Origin: Eubacteriaceae bacterium
GTDB taxonomy: Bacteria > Bacillota > Clostridia > Lachnospirales > Lachnospiraceae
Direction: 5' to 3'
Length of the DNA: 45,556 nucleotides
Assembly: GCA_902362455.1 (NCBI GenBank)
Contig: CABIWJ010000001.1
Span: 369,619-415,174, forward strand
Shown: piece by piece, positions 32,801 through 40,830 of the stretch
Numbering within the stretch: position 1 is the first letter of the stretch
Layout of the letters: each line of letters starts with the position of its first letter
Program-made: the position numbers and the translations under genes
The notes under the pieces: generated by a model
The model's input: the letters and a program-made list of their open reading frames with translations, nothing else
Told to the model about the DNA's origin: nothing
The model's database searches: none

Positions 32801-34424
32801 CAGACATTCAACACCAGGTGTGAGCCTTATTTCACCACCACCTCATCACGACATTTATTCAATCGAAGATTTGGCACAGCTTATCTACGATTGCAAAAAT
32901 GCTAATAAAGATGCGAGAATTTCCGTAAAACTTGTATCAGAAGCAGGTGTTGGTACTGTAGCAGCAGGTGTTGCAAAAGCAGGCGCACAGGTAATACTTA
33001 TCTCAGGTTATGACGGAGGTACAGGTGCAGCACCACGTAACTCAATCTATAATGCAGGGCTTCCTTGGGAACTTGGACTTGCAGAAGCGCACCAGACATT
33101 AATTGCAAACGGACTTCGTAATAAAGTTATAGTTGAAACGGATGGTAAACTTATGAGTGGCCGTGATGTAGCTATAGCTGCAATGCTTGGCGCAGAAGAA
33201 TTCGGATTTGCAACAGCACCTCTTGTAACAATGGGCTGTGTAATGATGAGGGTCTGTAACTTAGATACATGTCCTGTAGGTGTGGCTACACAGAATCCTG
33301 AACTTAGAAAACGTTTCAAAGGTAAACCTGAATATGTAGTTAACTTTATGAAATTCATTGCTCAGGAATTAAGAGAATATATGGCTAAACTCGGTGTCAG
33401 AACAGTTGACGAGTTAGTTGGACGTTCAGATTTATTAAAAGCTAAAACTGAAGCCAAATCAATTAATGCAGGCAAAGTTGATTTAACAAGAATACTTGCT
33501 AATGAATTTACGCATGAACCTGTTAAATATAATGAAAAAAATGTATTTAATTTCGAGCTTGAAAAGACACTTGATGAGAAAGTCTTATGTAAGAAATTAT
33601 TACCTGCTCTTGATAAGAAACAGAAACGCAGCATAGAGGTAGATGTTACTAATACAGACCGTTCATTTGGTACAATCTTTGGTTCTGAGATAACTAAGAA
33701 ATATGGTGACAATGTATTAGATGATGATACATTTATCGTAAAATGTAAGGGTGCAGGCGGCCAGAGCTTTGGTGCATTTATTCCGAAGGGACTTACACTT
33801 GAACTTACAGGCGACAGTAATGACTATTTTGGTAAAGGATTATCAGGTGGTAAACTTATCGTATATCCACCAAAGGGAATTAAGTACAAACAGGATGAAA
33901 ATATCATAATTGGTAACGTTGCATTATATGGTGCTACAAGTGGTAAAGCATATATAAATGGTGTAGCAGGCGAAAGATTCTGTGTTCGTAACTCTGGTGC
34001 AATAGCAGTTGTAGAGGGAGTCGGAGAACATGGTTGTGAATATATGACAGGTGGCAGAGTTGTTATCCTTGGCAAAACAGGTAAAAACTTTGCAGCAGGT
34101 ATGAGTGGCGGTATCGCATATGTTCTTGATGAGGACAGAGATCTTTATACAAAACTTAATAAAGAATTAGTATCAGCAAGCGAAGTAACATCTAAATATG
34201 ATGTTATGGACTTAAAGCAAATGATTTCCGACCATGTTAAATATACTAATTCAGAAAAAGGTAAGATGATTCTTGATAACTTTGGAGAATATTTACCTAA
34301 GTTTAAGAAGATAATTCCTCATGATTACAATAAGATGCTTATGGCTATTGTCCAGATGGAAGAAAAAGGTCTTAGCAGCGAGCAGGCACAGATTGAAGCA
34401 TTTTATGCTATGACAAAGAACTAG
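29871..34424 (+). CDS. gltB: Glutamate synthase, large subunit
   Basis: A 1517-residue enzyme that, with GltD, makes two glutamates from glutamine and 2-oxoglutarate. A 24-residue propeptide precedes the class II amidotransferase nucleophile Cys25 (DNCGIGAVV), which family members expose by cleavage. The FMN-binding synthase domain contains KPGEGGHLPGKKVYPWIA, SGYDGGTGAAPRNS and the 3Fe-4S cysteines in CVMMRVCNLDTCPVGVATQ. The C-terminal beta-helix (GXXGXXXG type) has ELTGDSNDYFGKGLSGGKL and VGEHGCEYMTGG. Full family length. ATG 29871 follows AAGGAAGGA; a TTG two codons earlier is less likely. gltD starts 14 bases after the stop. Confidence 0.97.
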   Translation: MNQNELFKSAEDNGLYNPQFEHDNCGIGAVVNIKGKKTHATVENALKIVENLEHRAGKDAEGKTGDGVGILLQISHKFFSKAVKSLGIFLGSEREYGIGMFFFPQDELKRNQAKKMFEIIVEKEGLEFLGWREVPTKPDVLGTKAIECMPYIMQGFVKKPEDVRKGLDFDRKLYVARRVFEQSNDNTYVVSLSSRTIVYKGMFLVGQLRLFFEDLQDKDYESAIAMVHSRFSTNTNPSWQRAHPNRLMVHNGEINTIRGNADNMLAREETMNSEYLKGEMHKVIPVVNPEGSDSAQLDNTLEFLVMSGMELPLAVMITIPEPWDNNHTLSQARRDFYQYYATMMEPWDGPASILFSDGDIMGAVLDRNGLRPSRYYITDDDTLVLSSEVGVLDVDPTTIIAKERLHPGKMLLVDTVKGRIIDDDEIKEKYASRQPYGEWLDNNLIKLKDLKIPNKKVEEYSTDERKRLQKAFGYTYEELMTSILPMAKTGSEPISAMGCDKPLAVLSDRVQPLFNYFKQLFAQVTNPPIDAIREEVVTSTTVYIGEHGNILEEQPENCQVLKVKNPILTSTDLLKIKNMNVSGFKVEVIPIIYYKNTSLEKAIDHLFVEADRAHKDGANILILSDRGVDENHVAIPSLLAVSALHQHLVVTKKRTSLAIILESGEPREVHHFATLLGYGASAINPYLAQDSIKYLIDNDMLDKDYYAAVNDYNSAVLHGIVKIASKMGISTIQSYQGSQIFEVVGISEDVINKYFTNTVSRIGGITLKDIEEQVDSRHSKAFDPLGLANDLTLESSGSHKFRSNKEEHLYNPQTIHLLQQSTWTGNYDLFKQYTHMIDEELNPVHIRGLIDFNYPEKGIPIDEVESVDSIVKRFKTGAMSYGSISEEAHETMAIAMNMIHGKSNSGEGGESLERLDTVNDKINKCSAIKQVASGRFGVTSKYLVSAKEIQIKMAQGAKPGEGGHLPGKKVYPWIAKTRHSTPGVSLISPPPHHDIYSIEDLAQLIYDCKNANKDARISVKLVSEAGVGTVAAGVAKAGAQVILISGYDGGTGAAPRNSIYNAGLPWELGLAEAHQTLIANGLRNKVIVETDGKLMSGRDVAIAAMLGAEEFGFATAPLVTMGCVMMRVCNLDTCPVGVATQNPELRKRFKGKPEYVVNFMKFIAQELREYMAKLGVRTVDELVGRSDLLKAKTEAKSINAGKVDLTRILANEFTHEPVKYNEKNVFNFELEKTLDEKVLCKKLLPALDKKQKRSIEVDVTNTDRSFGTIFGSEITKKYGDNVLDDDTFIVKCKGAGGQSFGAFIPKGLTLELTGDSNDYFGKGLSGGKLIVYPPKGIKYKQDENIIIGNVALYGATSGKAYINGVAGERFCVRNSGAIAVVEGVGEHGCEYMTGGRVVILGKTGKNFAAGMSGGIAYVLDEDRDLYTKLNKELVSASEVTSKYDVMDLKQMISDHVKYTNSEKGKMILDNFGEYLPKFKKIIPHDYNKMLMAIVQMEEKGLSSEQAQIEAFYAMTKN

Positions 34425-34438
34425 AAAGGAGTCACGAC

Positions 34439-35926
34439 ATGGGAAAACCAACAGGATTTATGGATTATGAACGTGAAGACAGTGTAGCTGTCTCACCAAA
34501 AGAAAGAATAAAGAACTTTAACGAATTTCATACACCACTTTCTAAGGAAAAACAGAGATTACAGGGTGCAAGATGTATGGACTGTGGCGTGCCTTTCTGT
34601 CAGGCAGGAATGATGATTGGAGGTATGGCATCAGGCTGTCCTCTTAATAATTTAGTACCTGAATGGAATGATTTGTTATTCAACGGTAATTGGAAACAGG
34701 CATATCACAGACTTCATAAGACTAATAATTTTCCAGAGTTTACAGGACGTGTATGTCCTGCACTCTGTGAGAAAGCCTGCACCTGTAACTTAGGTGGCGA
34801 ACCGGTATGTACAAGACAGAATGAACTTGCAATAATAGAAAATGCATACGAAGAAGGCTTTGCTAAAGCTAATGTTCCTAAAGTAAGAACAGGCAAGAAA
34901 GTTGCAATTATCGGTTCAGGACCATCAGGACTTGCAGCAGCAGACCAGCTTAACCAGAGAGGTCATAGCGTAACAGTATATGAACGTTCAGACAGACCGG
35001 GCGGACTTTTAATGTATGGTATTCCTAACATGAAATTAGAGAAGAAATACATTGAGCGTAAGATAAATATTATGAAAGAAGAAGGAGTAGAATTTATCAC
35101 AGGAGTAAATGTCGGTAAAGATATCAAAGCTGATAAATTACTCAAAGAATACGACAGAGTAATTCTTGCTTGTGGTGCCTCTAATCCAAGAGATATTAAA
35201 GCACCGGGACGTGAAGCTAATGGAATATATTTTGCAGTTGATTTCCTTAAAGCTACAACAAAGAGTCTGCTTGACAGTGAATTCAAGGATAATGCATTTA
35301 TTTCCACAAAGGGTAAAAATGTAATGGTTATAGGTGGTGGTGATACAGGTAATGACTGTGTCGGAACATCAATAAGGTTAGGTGCAAAAAGTGTATTACA
35401 GTTAGAAATGATGCCAAAAGCACCTGATGAAAGAGCAGCTAATAATCCATGGCCTGAATGGCCAAGAGTCTGCAAGACAGATTATGGTCAGGAAGAAGCA
35501 ATCGCAGTATTTGGTCACGATCCAAGAGTATATTGCACAACTGTTAAGGAATTTATCGCAGATAAGAAAGGTAATCTGTGTAAGGCCAAACTTGTGAAAT
35601 TAGAGAGCAAGAAAGATGCTAAGACAGGAAGATTCCAGATGATGGAAATACCTGGAAGTGAATACGAAGTCGATGTGGATATCGTTCTTATTGCAGCAGG
35701 ATTCTTAGGAAGTGAAAGCTACGTTACAAAAGCATTTGGTGTTGACGTTAATGAAAGAACTAATGTTAAGACAGGTAATCCTGATTCATATGCTACTTCA
35801 GTTAAGAATGTATTTACAGCAGGTGATATGCATAGAGGCCAGTCATTAGTCGTATGGGCAATTCACGAGGGACGTGAAGCAGCTAAGGCAGTCGACTATA
35901 GTCTGATGGGTTACACTAATCTGTAG
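34439..35926 (+). CDS. gltD: Glutamate synthase, small subunit (NAD(P)H-dependent)
   Basis: A 495-residue flavoprotein that passes electrons from NAD(P)H through FAD and 4Fe-4S clusters to GltB. The N-terminal cluster-binding part shows CMDCGVPFC, GCPLNNLVPEWNDLL and CPALCEKACTC. The FAD fingerprint is VAIIGSGPSGLAAADQL (about 155-171) and the second dinucleotide fold is VMVIGGGDTGNDCVGTS. The C-terminal FTAGDMHRGQSLVVWAI closes the FAD site. AAAGGAGTCACGAC is a strong ribosome binding site. Transcription with gltB ends at the terminator at 35986. Confidence 0.96.
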   Translation: MGKPTGFMDYEREDSVAVSPKERIKNFNEFHTPLSKEKQRLQGARCMDCGVPFCQAGMMIGGMASGCPLNNLVPEWNDLLFNGNWKQAYHRLHKTNNFPEFTGRVCPALCEKACTCNLGGEPVCTRQNELAIIENAYEEGFAKANVPKVRTGKKVAIIGSGPSGLAAADQLNQRGHSVTVYERSDRPGGLLMYGIPNMKLEKKYIERKINIMKEEGVEFITGVNVGKDIKADKLLKEYDRVILACGASNPRDIKAPGREANGIYFAVDFLKATTKSLLDSEFKDNAFISTKGKNVMVIGGGDTGNDCVGTSIRLGAKSVLQLEMMPKAPDERAANNPWPEWPRVCKTDYGQEEAIAVFGHDPRVYCTTVKEFIADKKGNLCKAKLVKLESKKDAKTGRFQMMEIPGSEYEVDVDIVLIAAGFLGSESYVTKAFGVDVNERTNVKTGNPDSYATSVKNVFTAGDMHRGQSLVVWAIHEGREAAKAVDYSLMGYTNL

Positions 35927-35985
35927 GGCAGGTTTGATACTTAGAATTTAACAAAGTAGTATAGAATAATATATCGAAGAAAAAT

Positions 35986-36022
35986 AAAAGTGAGGCTTTT
36001 AGGAAAGGTCTCACTTTTGTTA
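35986..36022 (+). terminator. Terminator of gltBD
   Basis: AAAAGTGAG (35986-35994) pairs with CTCACTTTT (36010-36018), with further inner TTT/AAA pairing; the right arm ends in TTTTGTT. Confidence 0.8.
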
Positions 36023-36070
36023 TGAGGTTATACTACAAGAAAAATGTGACATTATCTACAAAATAAATGC

Positions 36071-36099
36071 TTGCAGACATTAACATCATATTCTATAAT
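36071..36099 (+). promoter_or_regulatory. Promoter of thrH
   Basis: TTGCAG (36071-36076) and consensus TATAAT (36094-36099) with a 17-base spacer, 62 bases before the start. Confidence 0.65.
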
Positions 36100-36160
36100 A
36101 TAAAGATAGCAGTCAGGTAACTGTTTAATATAACTAAGATAAAGAAATGGAGATTAAGAT

Positions 36161-36760
36161 ATGAATATTGTATGTTTAGATTTAGAGGGCGTATTAGTAC
36201 CTGAGATATGGATTGCATTCAGTGAGGCAACAGGAATACCAGAATTAAAGAGAACTACAAGAGATGAGCCTGATTATGATAAATTAATGAATTTCAGACT
36301 TGATATTTTAAGACAGCATGGCTTAGGCTTAAAAGAGATTCAGGAGACAATTGAGAAAATTGATCCAATTCCTGGAGCAAAAGAATTCTTAGATGAATTA
36401 AGAAGCTTAACACAGGTAATAATTATTAGTGATACATTTTCACAGTTTGCAGGACCATTAATGAAGAAACTCGGTTATCCTACAATCTTCTGTAACGAAT
36501 TAGTAGTTGCAGATAACGGAGAAATCACAGGCTTTAAGATGCGTTGTGAACAGTCTAAACTTACAACAGTTAAGGCACTGCAGTCTATCGGATATGATAC
36601 TATAGCAAGTGGTGACAGTCATAATGACTTAGGTATGATTTTAGCAAGTAAGGCTGGTTTCTTATTCAAGAGTACAGATGCAATTAAGGCTGAATATCCA
36701 CAGTTACCTGCATATGAGACATATGATGAACTTATGGCCGCAATTAAGAAGGCATTATAA
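36161..36760 (+). CDS. thrH: ThrH: phosphoserine phosphatase / homoserine phosphotransferase
   Basis: A 199-residue HAD-superfamily enzyme. The N-terminus CLDLEGVLVPEIWIAF is the ThrH-type version of the HAD nucleophile motif (first Asp nucleophile, with Glu in the place of the second Asp). IISDTFSQFAGPLMKKLG is motif II, and SGDSHNDLGMI is the Mg-binding motif IV. In the family's best-studied member it removes phosphate from phosphoserine and can transfer it to homoserine, linking serine and threonine synthesis. The length matches the family. It is followed by lepB after 52 bases. Confidence 0.9.
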   Translation: MNIVCLDLEGVLVPEIWIAFSEATGIPELKRTTRDEPDYDKLMNFRLDILRQHGLGLKEIQETIEKIDPIPGAKEFLDELRSLTQVIIISDTFSQFAGPLMKKLGYPTIFCNELVVADNGEITGFKMRCEQSKLTTVKALQSIGYDTIASGDSHNDLGMILASKAGFLFKSTDAIKAEYPQLPAYETYDELMAAIKKAL

Positions 36761-36812
36761 GAATAAAATGCTGACAACGATGGTTATGTTGATAGCTGCG
36801 AGGTGAGACTTA

Positions 36813-37457
36813 GTGACTTACGACCATAATGATGATATTGAGATAATCTATTGGGGCGATGATGAGACAGATGATATTGTTAATTCGAACAGGTTTAACG
36901 ATAAGAAACGTAAGAAGCCTGAGAAGATAGATGTTAAAAAAGAAATTTTCAGTTTCATAAGACTTGTGTTGTTAGCGGTTGTCATAGCATTAGTAATTAA
37001 TAATTTTATTATAATTAATGCAACCGTACCTACAGGTTCTATGGAACAGACTATTCATAAGAAGAGCAGAATGATAGGGTTCAGATTGGCATATGTATTC
37101 TCAGAGCCAAAACGTGGAGATATTATAATATTCAAATATCCAGAAAATGAAAAAGAGAATTATGTTAAAAGAGTAATCGGACTTCCAGGAGAATATGTTG
37201 AGGTGAGAGATGGAATTGTCTACATCAATGATGAGCCTATAGAAGAGAACTATGTTTATTTCGAAGGTGGAAGTGCAGATTCATCAGGTGATTTTGCAAA
37301 AACTCTTGTGCCGGAGGGCAGTTATTTTGTAATGGGAGACAACAGGAATAATTCTAAGGACTCACGTTTCTGGCATACAACAAATTTTGTTAAGGAAGAT
37401 AAGATACTTGGCAAAGCAGTATTTAGCTATTATCCATCGGTATATATGTTGAATTAA
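36813..37457 (+). CDS. lepB: Signal peptidase I
   Basis: A 214-residue type I signal peptidase. An acidic cytoplasmic N-terminus of about 45 residues is followed by one helix (about 46-68, FIRLVLLAVVIALVINNFIII). Catalytic motifs: PTGSMEQTI with the Ser nucleophile, NYVKRVIGLPGE with the general-base Lys, and GDNRNNSKDSRFW. The translation start is GTG 36813, preceded by GAGGTGAGA. It would process exported proteins such as the VWA protein and muramidase. Probably co-transcribed with thrH. Confidence 0.93.
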   Translation: MTYDHNDDIEIIYWGDDETDDIVNSNRFNDKKRKKPEKIDVKKEIFSFIRLVLLAVVIALVINNFIIINATVPTGSMEQTIHKKSRMIGFRLAYVFSEPKRGDIIIFKYPENEKENYVKRVIGLPGEYVEVRDGIVYINDEPIEENYVYFEGGSADSSGDFAKTLVPEGSYFVMGDNRNNSKDSRFWHTTNFVKEDKILGKAVFSYYPSVYMLN

Positions 37458-37488
37458 TATTGGATTTGATTAATAAATCATACAAGAT

Positions 37489-37527
37489 AAGAAGTTGATT
37501 ACTATAGACTATAGTAATCAACTTCTT
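37489..37527. repeat. Nearly perfect 39-bp palindrome
   Basis: Nineteen-base arms (37489-37507 and 37509-37527) are perfectly complementary around one unpaired A. The palindrome lies between convergent genes and includes the last four codons and stop of the GNAT gene. A bidirectional terminator is likely, though neither side has a T run; the extreme symmetry could also be a protein-binding site. Confidence 0.8.
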
Positions 37528-38386
37528 CCTCAATTATAAAGCCACAGCCTTTATATAAGCTGCAGGCTTTTTTGTTTGCATTTGAAACGTGGAGTGAGAC
37601 AACGTTATAATTATCTTTGGCAAGATAATTAAGAATTAATTTTAAACCATATTTACCATAACCATTACCACGTTTTGAGGATTCTATTTCATAATCAAAT
37701 ATACACAATGACTTATCGTTATATTTATAAATCATACAGCCACCGATATAATCATCGCTAATCCAGAAAGTAAATTCCGAGGTATGTTCATCATAATCTC
37801 TGGTAAGTAACTCAAGTGGACAATCAGACAGATTATTAAAGGCATTAGAATTGTTATTACTCTCAGAATTAGACGAATTAAAATAATAACACATTTTATA
37901 TTCAATATGTGCTATTGAATAATTACGTTTAGCAAGATAATGTATGGCAGCATCTGATGGAGAATTTGACATACTATCTGGCATAGTATCAGAAGTAATA
38001 TTAGTCAAAGTATCTGATAAATTGATAAATTTATTGATTGGAAAATATATGCACTCAGGGTTAATACCTGCATTTTTAATATCATTAGTTACTTCGTTTA
38101 AGATAGATGAGAATATCCCTTGATTTCGGTAGTCTGGCAGAACACAGGCATAGAGATTAATGTCATTCTCGGATGAAAAGAACACTGTCAGGTATCCTGC
38201 GAAATGATTGTCACAAGAACATAAATAAGCAGGTGGAAGCTTAGAAACAGAAGTAACTGAATCATCTCCTAAATATACATCATAAGTCGTATTATCGGAT
38301 ATTTCAGCTATATGTTTAATGTTGTTAATAATATCAATATCTTCAGGTGATAAAAAATCAGATTTAATAACTTTATATTTTTTCAT
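37502..38386 (-). CDS. Tandem GNAT acetyltransferase-like protein
   Basis: A 294-residue protein with two GNAT-like halves. The first (about residues 60-130) keeps the LYACVLPDYRNQGIFSSILNEV acetyl-CoA-binding segment. The second (about 200-290) keeps IESSKRGNGYGKYGLKLILNYL and LHVSNANKKACSLYKGCGF, the usual C-terminal GNAT signature. The Ser/Asn-rich stretch between them is a linker. Substrate unknown. The last codons lie within the palindrome at 37489-37527. Confidence 0.82.
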   Translation of the reverse strand: MKKYKVIKSDFLSPEDIDIINNIKHIAEISDNTTYDVYLGDDSVTSVSKLPPAYLCSCDNHFAGYLTVFFSSENDINLYACVLPDYRNQGIFSSILNEVTNDIKNAGINPECIYFPINKFINLSDTLTNITSDTMPDSMSNSPSDAAIHYLAKRNYSIAHIEYKMCYYFNSSNSESNNNSNAFNNLSDCPLELLTRDYDEHTSEFTFWISDDYIGGCMIYKYNDKSLCIFDYEIESSKRGNGYGKYGLKLILNYLAKDNYNVVSLHVSNANKKACSLYKGCGFIIEEEVDYYSL

Positions 38387-38473
38387 ACTATCCTCGATTC
38401 CAGTATAATTGTGAAAATAAGAGAAGAGAAATTCGCATAAGTAATTTCTCTTCTGATAAATATCTATCCGTAT

Positions 38474-40564
38474 TTAATATGCTTTATAAGAAACATCTAA
38501 ATCAACATTGCCTGAAATACCAGGAACGGAACCAGTTTCAGAATATTGCCATATTTTTACCATGCTTGCTGGAAATTTAATTTTACTACCATTGCCGGGA
38601 TGTTCAAATCCTTCATCAAAATTGCTATATCTGGCAAACCATAGCTCTACGCCAGCTTTATTTAAACGATTATAATCAAGATAATTTTCCATCCAATCCT
38701 TATTAGCATATAATAAAAAGTCATATCCGTTAGCTTCTATAATTCTCTTGAATGCAAGAACCATGTTAGTACGTTCTGTTGTAGAAAGATTTTTTTGGCA
38801 CTCGTCTTCAATATCGTATACTACTGGATAAGAGATATTCATGCCTCTTAGCTTAGAAATTATGCTTTTTGCCTCTTTTTCAGCTTCTTTTACATTTGTA
38901 GCAAGTGAATAGCTGTAAGCACCTATTTTAAGTCCTGCCAGATTAGCTTTTTCAATGTTTGTACTGAAATGCCTATCAGCCGATGTTCCATTTTGTACAC
39001 GAATCATTGCAAAATAATAACCGGCAGCAGCTACTTGCTTCCAATCAATAGAGTTACCCTGATGATGAGAAACATCAATACCTTTATATGTAGCCGTAAC
39101 ATATGGTTTTCTTGTAGAACCTGGTGCAGGATCACCTTTAGCAACAATCATAACCTGGATGGCTTCAACACGATATTTTAATCCGGTAGTACCGGCTATG
39201 CTACCATTGCTTGCCCAGCCTAGCCAACCTAGTGTCTGCGAATGTACACGATAATATATATCGTATTTAGATGCTTCGCTGCCTGTTAATTTGATTTTGA
39301 TGGCTTCAATACGTTTAGCCTGACCGGTAGTGCCGGCATATTTACCATTCGATTTCCAACCCTGCCATCCTATGCTTTGTACATGAGTACTGTATCTTAT
39401 TCCGAGTTTTGAAGTTGGCACACCGGATATAGACATCTGGAGAGCTTCAACACGTTTAGCCTGACCGGTAGTACCTGAAATAACACCATTAGATACAGCA
39501 TTCTGCCAGCCATAAGTCTGAATATGAGTACTATAATTAAGAATTATTGGATCAAGAGATGGAACCGGTGTATAAGATGCAGGAGCAGCTGCTCCCTTTT
39601 TGATAATAATTACCTGATATGCTTCAAGCATATAGCATTCTTTATCACTTCCTGATATGGCACCATCACATACCCATGGTCCCCAGCCGCCAGAAGCGTT
39701 ATAAGTTCTGTAATATACGCTATAATTAGCTGACTGATAACCGGTCAGCCTTATCCGTAATCCAAAAGTTTTACGCGCTTTTCCGGTAGTACCTGCGATT
39801 GCATCGTCTGATACATAATCCTGCCAGCCTTCTTTTTCAACATGAAGAGAATATTGAATACCAAATGATTTGGTAGATAATTTCATTCTGGCAGCTTCTA
39901 GTTTTAGATTCTTTGATGTAGTACCTGAGACACCTTCATCATATGCATAGTCCTGCCAGCCTATATCAGATACATGAGCACTATAGTATACAGTTGGAGC
40001 CTGCGCTACAGTTGAGGGTAAATTAGACGGTGCGGGACTTCCTTTTGGAACGAGCATAATCTGTATTGCTTCAATCTTATTATTGATACAGCTTGTACCT
40101 GCTTCATTACCGGCAGGAACCCAGCCCATCCATCCGACATTTGATTTATGTATCTGATAATATAAGTCATACTTTTCGTTTACTTCCCCTTTTAGAGAAA
40201 TCTGTATGGCCATAATACGCTTATGTTTTCCGGTTGTACCAGTAGTTGCACCGTTAGAAACATATGATTGCCAGCCTGAACCATCAACATAACTTCTGTA
40301 CTGGATATCACCGGAAATACCTTGCAGGCTAATATTAAGAGCCTCTAATTGCAGGTTTTTACCTGTTGTTCCTGCAAGTGTTCCGTCAGAGACTGAATCC
40401 TGCCATCCGATATTCTGGCTATGTGCCTGATACACAACGTGGACATTAGAATCTGTATCTCCATAAATTTTTTCGATTCTATAAGGATTAATTGAAAAAA
40501 GCGAAAAGACCAATGTTAGGATAAGAAAAACGGAAAAATGCTTTTCTTTAAATGAATTTTTCAT
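38474..40564 (-). CDS. Secreted GH25 muramidase with nine ChW repeats
   Basis: A 696-residue secreted lysozyme-like enzyme. A signal peptide (about 1-36) is followed by nine clostridial hydrophobic-W (ChW) repeats, each with a GW and a GTTGK-type turn, in three groups of three separated by Pro/Ala-rich linkers (KGSPAPS, KGAAAPA, KGDPAPG). The C-terminal GH25 domain (about 495-696) contains KGIDVSHHQG with the first catalytic acid, AMIRVQNGT, and PVVYDIED with the second. It should cleave the N-acetylmuramyl bond in peptidoglycan; the repeats likely bind the cell surface. Start 40564 is chosen for its upstream GGAG. That context, GGAGTTTAGTATGAAAAA, is nearly the same as the right border of the family-1 repeats, but no repeat is present here. 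Confidence 0.9.
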   Translation of the reverse strand: MKNSFKEKHFSVFLILTLVFSLFSINPYRIEKIYGDTDSNVHVVYQAHSQNIGWQDSVSDGTLAGTTGKNLQLEALNISLQGISGDIQYRSYVDGSGWQSYVSNGATTGTTGKHKRIMAIQISLKGEVNEKYDLYYQIHKSNVGWMGWVPAGNEAGTSCINNKIEAIQIMLVPKGSPAPSNLPSTVAQAPTVYYSAHVSDIGWQDYAYDEGVSGTTSKNLKLEAARMKLSTKSFGIQYSLHVEKEGWQDYVSDDAIAGTTGKARKTFGLRIRLTGYQSANYSVYYRTYNASGGWGPWVCDGAISGSDKECYMLEAYQVIIIKKGAAAPASYTPVPSLDPIILNYSTHIQTYGWQNAVSNGVISGTTGQAKRVEALQMSISGVPTSKLGIRYSTHVQSIGWQGWKSNGKYAGTTGQAKRIEAIKIKLTGSEASKYDIYYRVHSQTLGWLGWASNGSIAGTTGLKYRVEAIQVMIVAKGDPAPGSTRKPYVTATYKGIDVSHHQGNSIDWKQVAAAGYYFAMIRVQNGTSADRHFSTNIEKANLAGLKIGAYSYSLATNVKEAEKEAKSIISKLRGMNISYPVVYDIEDECQKNLSTTERTNMVLAFKRIIEANGYDFLLYANKDWMENYLDYNRLNKAGVELWFARYSNFDEGFEHPGNGSKIKFPASMVKIWQYSETGSVPGISGNVDLDVSYKAY

Positions 40565-40830
40565 ACTAAACTCCATTCTACAATAATTGTATTAATATTA
40601 CGCTATATATAATACTATAAAATAATATAAAATTAAACATTTTATATGTAAAAAAAATGCAAAACTACATTGTAAAATATTGGTAAATCTAATATTATTA
40701 TATATAGAGATTGAAAAATTAAATGAACAAACGTTTTAGATATAATTTGGATATAATATTGATATAAATATGAATATAAATATATCAATATTATAAAAAT
40801 ATGAAATAAATTTTGGAAACGGAGAAGAAA

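Noticed and set aside
33047..33712. Open frames on the minus strand inside gltB
   Set aside because: gltB is intact and strongly supported; the antisense frames follow from its codon usage.
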